Part shown: piece by piece, positions 46,224 to 54,412 of the stretch | How the letters are laid out: each line of letters begins with the position of its first letter | Numbering within the stretch: position 1 is the stretch's first letter | DNA from: Bog-756 sp963837805 | GTDB lineage: Bacteria > Actinomycetota > Acidimicrobiia > Acidimicrobiales > RAAP-2 | NCBI GenBank assembly: GCA_963837805.1 | Contig: CAWIOU010000029.1 | Coordinates: 124,001 to 188,000 of the forward strand | DNA length: 64,000 nt | Direction of reading: 5' to 3' | Position numbers and translations under genes: made by a program | The notes under the pieces: generated by a model | What the model was told of the DNA's origin: nothing | Seen by the model: the letters and a program-made list of their open reading frames with translations, nothing else | The model's database searches: none

Positions 46224-46511
46224 CTAGCCGTTGGGGGGACTCAGGATCCAAGCCGCCACCACTAGTGGCGACAACCCTTCCTCGCTGCGGACAGGGTGGT
46301 AGCCGGCTGCACGGAGGCGTTCTTCAAAGTGTTCGATCACCCCCGCTTGATCCGCCACTAGCCAATCAAAGCTGGGTTCGCCAACGTCGCGGCTGGAAGA
46401 GAACTCATGGACGACTTGGGCAGAATCGACCATGACGAATGTCACGTACCACCTACCCTCTGACGCCGACAGTTCCGCTCGGGTCGCCGAAAAGTGGAAT
46501 CTCAGTTCCAT
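46224..46511 (-). CDS. Small hypothetical protein
   Basis: A 95-aa soluble protein starting MELRFHFSATRAELSASEGRWYVTFVMVD and ending VVAAWILSPPNG. The start is well supported by AAGGGGG placed eight bases upstream of ATG 46511. It has an alpha/beta character with no motif I recognise. It lies 250 nt beyond the recombinase element and is co-directional with the zinc-ribbon gene upstream. Confidence 0.5.
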   Translation of the reverse strand: MELRFHFSATRAELSASEGRWYVTFVMVDSAQVVHEFSSSRDVGEPSFDWLVADQAGVIEHFEERLRAAGYHPVRSEEGLSPLVVAAWILSPPNG

Positions 46512-46704
46512 TGTCGAACCCCCTTTTCGGACGCAACAGTGTCCGCTTTGAGGGTACTCCCGTGTTTGCCGACGGGCCTCAGGGCCGTCGCTATTCAGAA
46601 TGGCCGAGGGCTCGTTGCGGGTTCGCCGAATGACGGGCCCGTGACCGAGCTTGCCCCCGTACGGTCTCGGCTTCCGCCCAGAACTCGTGGAGTGGGGAAG
46701 CCAA

Positions 46705-47094
46705 CTAACGAATGGGTAACCACTTGTGCCAGCATTGGGAACAGGTGGCGGACCACGTCGAGTCGGTCGCGCCTTCCGTGCCTATGGAGAGGCGGACCTC
46801 CAGGCTGCCGCAACGGGGGCAGACGTCACCCATTGCCGATGAGATCACTTCTCGATCACGCATAGTTCGTCCGTTCAGTTGTCGGGAATCCGACAACTGA
46901 AGGTCTACGCGGACCGTCAGAACGGCGGCCCTGTGGAGGGCGTGTCGGTGGATTGACACCAGCTCGAAGCTCGGCACGCTGGCTCTGCAGATGGCACAGA
47001 CGTAGGTCAGCTCTTCAAGGACCAGGTTGTTGACGATGTCGGGGAAGGTCCCTGATCCGGGGCAAATGGGTGAATTCGGTGGTTTGGTGGTCAC
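46705..47094 (-). CDS. Zinc-ribbon-like hypothetical protein
   Basis: About 129 residues with two cysteine pairs: CAIC near residue 33 and CPRCGSLEVRL plus CSQC near the C-terminus, which together could hold one or two zinc ions. The central part includes HRAAVLTVRVDLQL and ends WHKWLPIR. GTG 47094 is my choice, with AAGAG about ten bases upstream; an earlier in-frame start at 47217 would add a Gly-rich stretch of poor coding quality. No known family recognised. Confidence 0.45.
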   Translation of the reverse strand: MTTKPPNSPICPGSGTFPDIVNNLVLEELTYVCAICRASVPSFELVSIHRHALHRAAVLTVRVDLQLSDSRQLNGRTMRDREVISSAMGDVCPRCGSLEVRLSIGTEGATDSTWSATCSQCWHKWLPIR

Positions 47095-47399
47095 GACCGG
47101 ACGCTCTTTTCCCCGCCCGACGTCGGGCCAGTGAGGGGATCCCCCATATCCTGCCGCTGACCCGACGACAAACTCAGGTCTACACCCGTTTTGATACCCC
47201 ACTCGACCGAACACCACAATTCCCGCACCTCACCCACAACACCAATTCGGTGGGCAGTCAGATGACGCTCGCCGCGGCTGCAAATGTGAGGACCACTACC
47301 GCCGCCACACCGATCGGGATACTCCTCTTCTCAACGTGGAGGACACGATTGACAAAGCCGCACCGCCGCCTTCGGGGACCCGAATCGCCTGGTAGCACC
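47095..47399. other. 305-nt region without a convincing gene
   Basis: Lies between the zinc-ribbon gene and the ArsR-like gene. On the minus strand a hydrophobic stretch (IPIGVAAVVVLTFAAAASVI) ends in a stop at 47258-47260, with no usable start codon. It might be debris of an SdpI-like membrane gene, but the evidence is too thin for a call. Confidence 0.3.
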
Positions 47400-47705
47400 T
47401 CACGTTGCTGACTTTCGTCGATGACGAAGGACGATCTGCTCTGGACATACAGACGACAGGAACCCGCCGACACACAAGGCGAGACGTTCTTCAATCAGGG
47501 AGTAGTAGATACGGTTGGCCTGCCTACGCTCCGTAACGAGTCCGGCCGATTTCAGGACACTGAGGTGGCGGGAGATCGAGGGGGCGCTGATCTTGAATCG
47601 AGAGGTGATTTCGCCAGCAGTCAGTTCACCAGGGCGCAAGTCTTCGAGGATCTGTCGTCTGGTCGGGTCCGCCAGTGCCTTAAACACGCCTGCGTCATCG
47701 TCCAT
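47400..47705 (-). CDS. ArsR-family transcriptional regulator, SdpR-like
   Basis: A 101-aa winged-helix repressor. It starts VFKALADPTRRQILEDLRPGE and continues TAGEITSRFKISAPSISRHLSVLKSAGLV, with the recognition helix SAPSISRHLSVLK and wing ERRQANRIYYSL. The sequence follows SdpR of Bacillus closely; SdpR represses its own operon and an immunity gene sdpI. No metal-binding cysteine box of arsenic sensors is present; the single late Cys residues are not in the sensor helix. A short palindrome just upstream of ATG 47705 is the likely operator. No intact sdpI-like gene follows it. Confidence 0.85.
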   Translation of the reverse strand: MDDDAGVFKALADPTRRQILEDLRPGELTAGEITSRFKISAPSISRHLSVLKSAGLVTERRQANRIYYSLIEERLALCVGGFLSSVCPEQIVLRHRRKSAT

Positions 47706-47714
47706 GAACCTATG

Positions 47715-47730
47715 TTAGCTCATTAGCTAA
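47715..47730. promoter_or_regulatory. Likely autoregulatory operator of the ArsR-like gene
   Basis: ttagct-catt-agctaa, a perfect 6-bp inverted repeat with a 4-nt spacer. It lies ten bases upstream of the regulator's start and inside an unusually AT-rich stretch that also contains minus-strand promoter-like sequence. Confidence 0.6.
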
Positions 47731-47919
47731 TAACGTACCCACACGCTGCCACCTAGCGCCGGGTTTGGGCGCATAATCAACCGCTTGCTGCTCGCTACCT
47801 GACCACTCCGGTACGAGCGGGGTGCGCTAGCTGACTCGCTCCATCGGCTAAGACCCCTGGACCCGCCGTTCCCATCCTCGTAGACTCTGCGTTGTCTCAT
47901 CAGCACAGGGGGTATCGAC

Positions 47920-48942
47920 GTGCCGAAGGTCGTTGGGTCCCGATTGTCCCGGCTAGCGGTGAGAGCGGGTGGTGCGATCGGCATGGCTGGGCTCGTCGCC
48001 ATTGCATTGACGCCCGTGGGAGCGCCGCAAGCGGCTGCCTCGACAACCCCCTACGCCTACGTCACCGGGTTCAACACCGTGAGCGTCATCAACACCTCCA
48101 CCACCAAGGTGGTGAAGACGGTGCCGGACCGCATCAACCCAGTCGGGGTCGCCATCACCCCCAACGGGAGCGACGCCTACGTGACGAACGAAGGCTCCGG
48201 CGCCGTAAGCGTCATCAATACCTCCACCAACACGGTGGCGAAGACGGTGAGGGTCGGCGCCGGGCCAGTCGGGGTCGCCGTCACCCCCAACGGGAGCGAC
48301 GCCTACGTGACCAACTACAACTCCGACAAGAGTTCGGGCACCGTGAGCGTCATTGACACCTCCACCAACACGGCAGTGAAGACGGTGGGGGTCGGCGCCG
48401 GACCAATCGGGGTCGCCGTCACCCCCAACGGGGCCGACGCCTACGTGACCAACTTCGGATCCGGCACCGTGAGCGTCATCAAAACCTCCACCAACACGGT
48501 GGTGAAGACGGTGGGGGTCGACGGCAGGCCATATGGGGTCGCCGTCACCCCCGTCGGGGGCGACGCCTACGTGACCAGTTACGGCTCCGACAAGTTGCCC
48601 GGCACCGTGAGCGTCATCGACACCTTCACCAACACGGTGGTGAAGACGATGAGTGTGGGGAGAGGTCCAGAAGGGATCACCGTCACCCCCAACGGGGGCA
48701 ACGTATACGTGACCAACTCCATTTCCGGCACCGTGAGCGTCATCAGGACCTCCACCAACACGGTAGTGAAGACGGTGGGGGTCGGCGCCGGGCCAATCGG
48801 GGTCGCCATCACTCGCAACGGGAGCGACGCCTACGTGACCAACTCCAACTCCGGCACTGTGAGCGTCATCGACGCCTCAACCAACATGGTGGTCAAGACC
48901 GTGAGCGTCGGGAGAGCTCCAGAAGGGATCGCCATCACCTGA
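47920..48942 (+). CDS. Secreted seven-bladed YVTN beta-propeller protein
   Basis: A 340-aa exported protein. A signal peptide (residues 1 to about 40, ending PQAAAS) is followed by exactly seven repeats of about 42 residues, each reading D-A-Y-V-T-N-x(3-8)-G-T-V-S-V-I-x-T-S-T-N-T-V-V-K-T-V-x-V-G-x-x-P-x-G-V-A-V-T-P-N-G. That is one full seven-bladed YVTN propeller with no other domain. Such propellers bind ligands or surfaces; the specific role is unknown. GTG 47920 has GGGGG seven bases upstream. The DNA repeats are also very similar, so recent repeat expansion is likely. Confidence 0.85.
   Translation: MPKVVGSRLSRLAVRAGGAIGMAGLVAIALTPVGAPQAAASTTPYAYVTGFNTVSVINTSTTKVVKTVPDRINPVGVAITPNGSDAYVTNEGSGAVSVINTSTNTVAKTVRVGAGPVGVAVTPNGSDAYVTNYNSDKSSGTVSVIDTSTNTAVKTVGVGAGPIGVAVTPNGADAYVTNFGSGTVSVIKTSTNTVVKTVGVDGRPYGVAVTPVGGDAYVTSYGSDKLPGTVSVIDTFTNTVVKTMSVGRGPEGITVTPNGGNVYVTNSISGTVSVIRTSTNTVVKTVGVGAGPIGVAITRNGSDAYVTNSNSGTVSVIDASTNMVVKTVSVGRAPEGIAIT
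48055..48942 (+). repeat. Seven tandem ~126-bp coding repeats
   Basis: In-frame repeats encoding the propeller blades. Near-identical segments such as gtgagcgtcatc and aacacggtggtgaagacggt recur, with unit lengths of about 117-138 bp. Confidence 0.75.
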
Positions 48943-49059
48943 GGTTTCAGGACGACACCAGAACCCGGAGCATGAAGTGCAGGTCATTCGTGGGTAGGGC
49001 AGCGGTCCCTAAGGGGTGCCCCAGAACACCCGGGATCGGGATTGGGCCGCCGCGGCAAC

Positions 49060-49509
49060 TCACCCTTCGGATGTAGCGAGGACCTTTCTGAAGAATGTCG
49101 CTGAATCCTCATATCCATTCCGGACATAGAAGTCATGTCCCCTTCGACTGGCCAGAGCGATGTAGGAAGAAGGAACCTTGCGCGCCCACCCTTCTGCCGA
49201 GGACACAAGCTTGGATGCTACGCCCTGGCGTCGGACGGACTCGCTTACCATCAGCTCCTCAATCCAAGCGACGGAACCGTTGGCGAAAAACGTTTCGTGG
49301 TAGCTCGCGAGCAGGTAGCCGACGATCGTGCTCAGCTCCGCCACTGCGACAAGGACCAGCGTGTCAATACGATCCAGCACCTCGGTGAAGGTCCGGTCGA
49401 ACGCGGGACGCTCTGGTCGAAATGACGTAGCGAAGGCCTGTACGAGTGGCCATAGCTGCTCAACGTCTTCAGCATTCGCTCGGCGGATTTCAATGGCTCC
49501 ATTGGGCAT
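49060..49509 (-). CDS. GNAT-family N-acetyltransferase
   Basis: A 149-aa acetyl-CoA-dependent acetyltransferase. It opens IEIRRANAEDVEQLWPLV; the acetyl-CoA-binding loop is SESVRRQGVASKLVSSAEGWAR (R-x-x-G-x-A type), and it ends with SRRGHDFYVRNGYEDSATFFRK, the usual C-terminal strand of the fold. The substrate is unknown. ATG 49509 is set by GGGAG about eight bases upstream; an in-frame GTG at 49524 is less likely. Convergent with the propeller gene. Confidence 0.86.
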   Translation of the reverse strand: MPNGAIEIRRANAEDVEQLWPLVQAFATSFRPERPAFDRTFTEVLDRIDTLVLVAVAELSTIVGYLLASYHETFFANGSVAWIEELMVSESVRRQGVASKLVSSAEGWARKVPSSYIALASRRGHDFYVRNGYEDSATFFRKVLATSEG

Positions 49510-49636
49510 GCCTGATTCTCCCACCGGTCGCTGTCCTACCGACGGGTCACCTCAGGGTCCCACCAACCAGGCACATGCGGGGCACGCCGAGGGAGTCCTC
49601 ACTAGTATTGGCAGGAGCTGAATCGGGGGAGGCGGT

Positions 49637-51139
49637 ATGCAGCGAGCATCTCGATCGACGGGCGGTCGACGGGTGATCGCGAGAGGGACAGTGGTGGCAT
49701 GTGGGGTCATGCTCGCGGTGGCGTTCCTCGTGGCCGGTGCCAGTGCGGGTGCCATAGACCCGCCCGCCGGCACCTGGACTCCGGTATCGAGTCCACCGGT
49801 GAGCGCCAGCATCCTGGCATCAGTGTCTTGCGTCACCGGGAGTGATTGTTGGGCCGTCGGATTCTCCGAATCGAATCAGCTGAAGGACAACAGTCTGACC
49901 GAGCGCTGGAACGGTGCTAACTGGACCATCGTATCGACTCCCGATCGCGCCAACGACCAATTGTCGTCGATCGACTGTGTGTCCAGTACCGACTGTTGGT
50001 CGGTTGGCTCCACAGCCAGCGCCGTGCTTATCGAGCACTGGAACGGCACCGACTGGTCGATTGTCCCTACCCCGCCGGTCACCGGAATGTCCCAACTGAG
50101 TTCGGTCACTTGCACCTCCAGCAATGATTGCTGGGCGGTGGGATACCGGGCGGTGGGAGAAAGCCCGGACAATCTGTCCGAATATGCCATGGCCGAACAC
50201 TGGGATGGCTCTACGTGGTCGGTTGTCTCCGTCCCCAACGGTACGGTCGGCAAAATGCACCCACCCACGTACCTCACTGGAGTGAGCTGCGTGAGCGCAG
50301 AGGACTGTTGGGCCTCGGGCAACTACGCCATCTTCTTCGGATTCAGCGACCTGATCACGCCGGTCTTCGCTCATTGGAATGGAACGAGGTGGGCGACCAC
50401 CACAACGGCCGAGGGCTCCGAAGGGGGCGCCGGCGTGACCGGCATCTCCTGCGCGTCGTCTTCCGACTGTTGGGCGGTGGGAAGCCTGAACACCGGCAGC
50501 CCCAGCAGCACCGACCAGACGCTGACGGAACGGTGGAACGGCACCCGGTGGTCGGTAGTGAGGAGTGCCAATGTCAGCACGTCGCCCACCGATCAACTGG
50601 TAGGGGTGACCTGTACCAGCAGCTCGAACTGCTGGGCCGTCGGCAACGCGTTGGGGTATTCCAGTCCTCCACTTGCAGCACTGACAGAGCACTGGAACGG
50701 GTTGACGTGGTCGATCACCCCGAGTGATCAAGTCGCCACGAAGGTCAGCTACTCGCTGCACTCGGTGACCTGTACCGACCCGAGCAACTGCTGGTCGGTA
50801 GGGGACAGTGCTGGCTCGACGACGAGTCAAGGGCTCGTTGAGTGGCTTGTGCACCGCACCTCCATCGCGATTTCCTCCGGCAGCGGTCCGCCGGGAACGC
50901 GGATAACCGTCTGGGGAGCCGGCTTCGCGTTCGACAAGCCGGTGACGGTCGCCTACGAATCAGATCTCTCCGGCAAGAGCGTCGAGACCAATCTGCCCTG
51001 CGATACCTCCACCACTGTCAACGGCGTATTCAGTTGCAAGGTATCCATCCCGGTTCGCAATGCCGGCTTGTCCGGTCCACACACGGTGACCGCGACCAGT
51101 GGGAGCGCAACAGCGTCCACTTCCTTCGACCTGACCTGA
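49637..51139 (+). CDS. Secreted repeat protein with seven Cys-paired CW(A/S)VG motifs
   Basis: A 500-aa exported protein. A signal peptide (about 1-39) precedes seven repeats of about 45-60 residues. Each has S-V-(S/T)-C-x5-C-W-(A/S)-V-G, then a W-N-G-T-x-W-S-(I/V)-V strand. Each repeat thus has a Cys-x5-Cys pair that could form one disulfide per blade, suggesting a disulfide-strengthened seven-bladed propeller (inference). A C-terminal Ig-like domain of about 90 residues (PPGTRITVWGAGFAFDKPVTV) follows. GGGGGAGG upstream supports ATG 49637. Function unknown. Confidence 0.72.
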   Translation: MQRASRSTGGRRVIARGTVVACGVMLAVAFLVAGASAGAIDPPAGTWTPVSSPPVSASILASVSCVTGSDCWAVGFSESNQLKDNSLTERWNGANWTIVSTPDRANDQLSSIDCVSSTDCWSVGSTASAVLIEHWNGTDWSIVPTPPVTGMSQLSSVTCTSSNDCWAVGYRAVGESPDNLSEYAMAEHWDGSTWSVVSVPNGTVGKMHPPTYLTGVSCVSAEDCWASGNYAIFFGFSDLITPVFAHWNGTRWATTTTAEGSEGGAGVTGISCASSSDCWAVGSLNTGSPSSTDQTLTERWNGTRWSVVRSANVSTSPTDQLVGVTCTSSSNCWAVGNALGYSSPPLAALTEHWNGLTWSITPSDQVATKVSYSLHSVTCTDPSNCWSVGDSAGSTTSQGLVEWLVHRTSIAISSGSGPPGTRITVWGAGFAFDKPVTVAYESDLSGKSVETNLPCDTSTTVNGVFSCKVSIPVRNAGLSGPHTVTATSGSATASTSFDLT

Positions 51140-51158
51140 GGGAACGTACCGACCTTGG

Positions 51159-51260
51159 GTGGTCTCCAAGGGCAATGGCCGCAAGGCGTGGATCGAGGTG
51201 ACCCGAACCGGACATCGCTCGGACATCGAAGGGCTCCCAAGAATGATAAGGGCCTTCTTT
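51159..51260 (+). pseudogene. Possible remnant of a winged-helix (HTH_34-like) regulator
   Basis: The frame reads VSKGNGRKAWIEVTRTGHR followed by DIEGLPRMIRAF. This resembles the wing and final helix of HTH_34 family regulators, which have G-R/K-x-R-x-W-x-x-L-T-x-x-G-R. No N-terminal helix-turn-helix precedes it; the neighbouring gene's stop is 20 nt away. Short and speculative. Confidence 0.25.
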
Positions 51261-51524
51261 GGGCCTCGACGAGTCAAAGAGTACGAAACCAAAGAGCGTC
51301 CCGGACCGCCGGATACGCCCTGCCCCCGACCGAGTGGATAGTCAGCGTGGCGGCGTTGCTCGACCCTGCTCCTGTAGGGCAGGGCTTGGGCCGGCCGTCC
51401 CTTTGTATCGCCTCAAATTCAACGAATCCGTCGAAGCGGGTCAACTCCACCCTGATGGACGTGGGGATGGTCCCGAGTATTGAGGACTGGCGTCAATGCC
51501 TGGTGGTGGCCGGAGGGATAACAA

Positions 51525-51550
51525 AAAAATGCTGCCTTGTCGGCATTTTT
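51525..51550 (-). terminator. Rho-independent terminator of the ABC-F gene
   Basis: Arms aaaaatgc (51525-51532) and gcattttt (51543-51550). Read on the minus strand it is a hairpin followed by a T-rich tract (up to seven T), 19 nt beyond the ABC-F stop. It is unusually canonical for this genome. Confidence 0.8.
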
Positions 51551-51568
51551 GTCCGCTGGGTGAATCGC

Positions 51569-53167
51569 CTACTTCATCTCCACCTGGTCGAGGTAGTCGT
51601 CGTCCCAGTGGGTGAAGATCTCGTCGGGGAGTTTGAGAGCGTGGGTCGGCTGGAGGGCCTCCACGAAGGAGCGGTCGTGGCTCACCACCACGATGGTGCC
51701 CGGCCACCGGCTGAGCATGGTGCCCACGGCCTCGATGGAGGACGGGTCGAGGTTGTTGGTGGGTTCGTCGAGCAGAAGCACGTTGGCCCGTCCGGCGGCC
51801 AGCATGGCCAGCCCCAGCTTGGCCCGCTCGCCTCCCGACAGTGTCCTGGGCATCTGGTGGGCCGCCTTGCCGGCGATCCCGAACGAGCCCAGCAGGGCCC
51901 GGCGCTCGGTCTCGTTGACCAGGATGGTGTCGTCGATGTTCTCGAGGACGGAGACACTGAGGTCGACCTGCTCGTGCTCCTGGGCGAAGTAGCCCAGGGT
52001 GACATTGGCACCCAGTTCGACCTCGCCCGTGGTCGGGGTCTGCTCACCGGCCAAGCACCGCAGGAGGCTGGACTTCCCGGCCCCGTTGCGCCCGATGACC
52101 ACCATCCGGTCACCACGGCGGCAGTGGAAGTTGACCTTGTCGAGGACCGTCACCGTGCCGTAGCGCACCGACAGGTCGATGGCCCGCAGCGGTACCTCGC
52201 CGGATCGTTTCGGAGTCGGCAGCCGAAAGGCGCTCTTCTTCTCGCGCTTGTGCACCTCGGTCTTCGACGACTCGAGCCGCTCGACACGCTTGTCGAGGGA
52301 CTTGGCGATCCGGGCCCGTCGGTTGGTGCTGCCCCGCATCGAGTCGGCCAGTGTGGACAGCCGCTTGATCTCCCGGCCTTCGAGCACTGCCGACCGCTCG
52401 CGCTGGCTCTGATCGGCCTCGAGCTGGACCATGTAGGACGAGTAGGTCCCCTTGAATTCGTGCAGCCGGCCGTCGGACAGGTGGAGCACCTTGTTGATCG
52501 AGCGGTCGAGCAGCTTGACGTCGTGGGAGACGACCAGGATGGCCCCGGGGAAGCGCTCGAGCTCCTCCATCAGCCACCGCTTGGCCGGGAGGTCGAGGTG
52601 GTTGGTGGGCTCGTCGAGGATCATGGTGTCCGGCCCCTGGAACAGGATCCGGATCAGGTCGACCCGGCGGCGCTGGCCGCCCGAGAGGCTCTCGATGTCG
52701 TCGAGCAGGAGCTCCTGCCGGAGACCGAGGCCGTCGGCCAGTCGGGCCATGGTGGACTCTGCTTCGTAGCCCCCATTCTCCCGGAACTGCTCCTCGAGAT
52801 CGGAGAAGAGCTCGATGTTCTCGGTGGTCGGGTCCTTGCCCATCTGGGTGCGGGCCTTGTCGAGGGCATCGTCGAGGACGTCGAGACCGCGCCCGGACAA
52901 CACGTGGGAGAAGCCGTTGGGCTCGAGCCCCAAGCCGTGCTGGACCGGTACCTGGGGAAGGTACCCGAATGTCCCCCGGATCCGTGAGTTCCCAGTGGAC
53001 CGCACGTTCCGCCCGGGCTCGTCGATGATGACCGAGATGAAGGTGGATTTGCCGGTGCCGTTCCGGCCGACCAGGGCGACCTTCTCACCGGCGCCGACCA
53101 CGAAGGAGGCGTCGCGGAGCAGAGTGCGGTCACCGATTTCGATGGTGAGGGAGGAGCCGACGATCAT
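51569..53167 (-). CDS. ABC-F family ATPase (translation factor type)
   Basis: A 532-aa soluble protein with two ABC cassettes and no membrane domain. Cassette 1: GRNGTGKST near residue 34, SLSGGQRRR, MILDEPTNHLD. Linker of about 80 residues with charged helices (SQRERSAVLEGREIKRL), the P-site tRNA interaction motif region. Cassette 2: GRNGAGKSS, TLSGGERAK, VLLLDEPTNNLD. ABC-F proteins act at the ribosomal E site to rescue stalled ribosomes or protect from antibiotics; this one looks like a housekeeping EttA/Uup relative, but antibiotic resistance cannot be excluded. Confidence 0.92.
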   Translation of the reverse strand: MIVGSSLTIEIGDRTLLRDASFVVGAGEKVALVGRNGTGKSTFISVIIDEPGRNVRSTGNSRIRGTFGYLPQVPVQHGLGLEPNGFSHVLSGRGLDVLDDALDKARTQMGKDPTTENIELFSDLEEQFRENGGYEAESTMARLADGLGLRQELLLDDIESLSGGQRRRVDLIRILFQGPDTMILDEPTNHLDLPAKRWLMEELERFPGAILVVSHDVKLLDRSINKVLHLSDGRLHEFKGTYSSYMVQLEADQSQRERSAVLEGREIKRLSTLADSMRGSTNRRARIAKSLDKRVERLESSKTEVHKREKKSAFRLPTPKRSGEVPLRAIDLSVRYGTVTVLDKVNFHCRRGDRMVVIGRNGAGKSSLLRCLAGEQTPTTGEVELGANVTLGYFAQEHEQVDLSVSVLENIDDTILVNETERRALLGSFGIAGKAAHQMPRTLSGGERAKLGLAMLAAGRANVLLLDEPTNNLDPSSIEAVGTMLSRWPGTIVVVSHDRSFVEALQPTHALKLPDEIFTHWDDDYLDQVEMK

Positions 53168-53281
53168 GGGGAGGAGGGATGATCACGTCACCACCGGAGC
53201 GCATCCCCGGATCGGAGCCGGAAACAGGGTGTGATCAACCGTGATCAGTCTCCCACACCGCGGTCGGGGACCGGACCGGGG

Positions 53282-54412
53282 TCAGCCTCCCGAGGCCAGG
53301 ACATCACCCCCGGCCGGGGGAGTGGGATCGTCCACCTCGTCGAGCCACCCGGCGGGAAGCCGGACCGGCTTCGGCCCGTTGGTGTGTCCCCGGGCCATCC
53401 GTCGCGCCTCGGGAGGGAAGGGAAGGTTTCGATCGAGCCCGCCGAGAAGGCTGGTCACCTCGTCGAGGGAGCCGGCCTGGCCCAGTGCCCGCCGGACTGC
53501 CGGGCCCACCGCGAACCCGGTCAGGTACCAGCCCGCGTGCTTGCGGAATTGGCGGATCCCCAGGTCCTCGCCGAATGAGCGGCACAGCAGGTCGGCATGG
53601 GTCCGCATCATGTCGACGATCTCGCCGAGGTCCGGCGGTCGATGGTAGGGGCGGCCGGTGAAGGCGTCGGCCAGGTCGCGGAAGAGCCACGGCCGGCCGA
53701 GGCACCCGCGTCCGACCACGACGCCGTCGCACCCGGTGGCGGCCACCATGTCCACCGCGTCGGCCGCTTCCCAGAGGTCCCCGTTGCCGAGCACGGGAAT
53801 GGAGGCGATGTGCGACTTGAGCTCGGCGATCGCCCCCCAGTCGGCACGCCCCGAATAGAGCTGCTCGGCGGTACGGGCGTGCAGGGTGATCGCCGCCGCC
53901 CCTTCGTCCTCGGCGATGCGCCCGGCCTCGGTGAAGGTGACGTGGGTGTCGTCGATCCCGATGCGGAGTTTGACGGTCACCGGAACCGACCCTGCGGCAT
54001 CGATGGCCGAGGCGACGATGGCCCGGAAGAGGGCCCGGTGGGCGGGCAACGCGGCGCCGGCGCCCTGGCGGGTCACCTTGCCGGCTGGGCACCCGAAATT
54101 GAGGTCGATGTGGTCGACGCCGATCTCATCGACCAGCCGGCCGACGGCGGCCCGCATGACCTGTGGATCGACCCCCGACAGCTGGATACTGCGCACCGGC
54201 TCGTCCGGGCCGAACGCGGCCATGGTCAGGGTCTTGGCATTGCCTTCGACCAGGGCCCGGGCCGAGATCATCTCGCTCACGGTGAGCCCGGCGCCCTGAG
54301 CCCGGCACAAGCGCCGGTAGGCAACGTTGGTCACCCCGGCCATCGGGGCCAGGACCACCGGCGGATGGACCTCGACGGGCCCGAGTTTGAGGGCGGGCAG
54401 CCGGGCGGTCAC
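53282..54412 (-). CDS. dusB: tRNA-dihydrouridine synthase
   Basis: FMN-dependent reduction of uridine in the tRNA D-loop. The 376 residues begin PPVVLAPMAGVTNVAYRRLCR, the FMN site. They contain the catalytic-Cys segment DLNFGCPAGKVTRQGAGAAL, VKLRIGIDDTH, the HARTAEQLYSG loop and IPVLGNGDLWEA, GVVVGRGCLGRPWLF at the phosphate site. The length suits DusB-type enzymes; the exact uridine targeted is not readable. GTG 54412 overlaps the maf stop (GTGA), so maf and dus form an operon. Confidence 0.92.
   Translation of the reverse strand: MTARLPALKLGPVEVHPPVVLAPMAGVTNVAYRRLCRAQGAGLTVSEMISARALVEGNAKTLTMAAFGPDEPVRSIQLSGVDPQVMRAAVGRLVDEIGVDHIDLNFGCPAGKVTRQGAGAALPAHRALFRAIVASAIDAAGSVPVTVKLRIGIDDTHVTFTEAGRIAEDEGAAAITLHARTAEQLYSGRADWGAIAELKSHIASIPVLGNGDLWEAADAVDMVAATGCDGVVVGRGCLGRPWLFRDLADAFTGRPYHRPPDLGEIVDMMRTHADLLCRSFGEDLGIRQFRKHAGWYLTGFAVGPAVRRALGQAGSLDEVTSLLGGLDRNLPFPPEARRMARGHTNGPKPVRLPAGWLDEVDDPTPPAGGDVLASGG

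Larger units (their letters stand above)
51140..51568. other. 429-nt region with no intact gene
   Basis: Lies between the Cys-repeat protein and the ABC-F terminator. A short frame at 51159-51260 may be a regulator remnant (listed separately); the rest shows no coding or structural signal until the hairpin at 51525. Confidence 0.4.

Noticed and set aside
46003..46251. 82-residue minus-strand reading frame next to the recombinase element
   Set aside because: No ribosome-binding site, overlaps the better supported 46224-46511 gene, and the translation is Arg/Pro/Gly-rich like non-coding GC-rich DNA.
47258..47399. Truncated SdpI-like membrane gene downstream of the SdpR-like regulator
   Set aside because: One hydrophobic stretch ends in a stop, then a short LP-type segment; no start codon and too short to support.
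48055..48942. CRISPR-like or satellite array
   Set aside because: The repeats are in-frame, vary in length by codons and encode propeller blades; there are no short conserved repeats with unique spacers.
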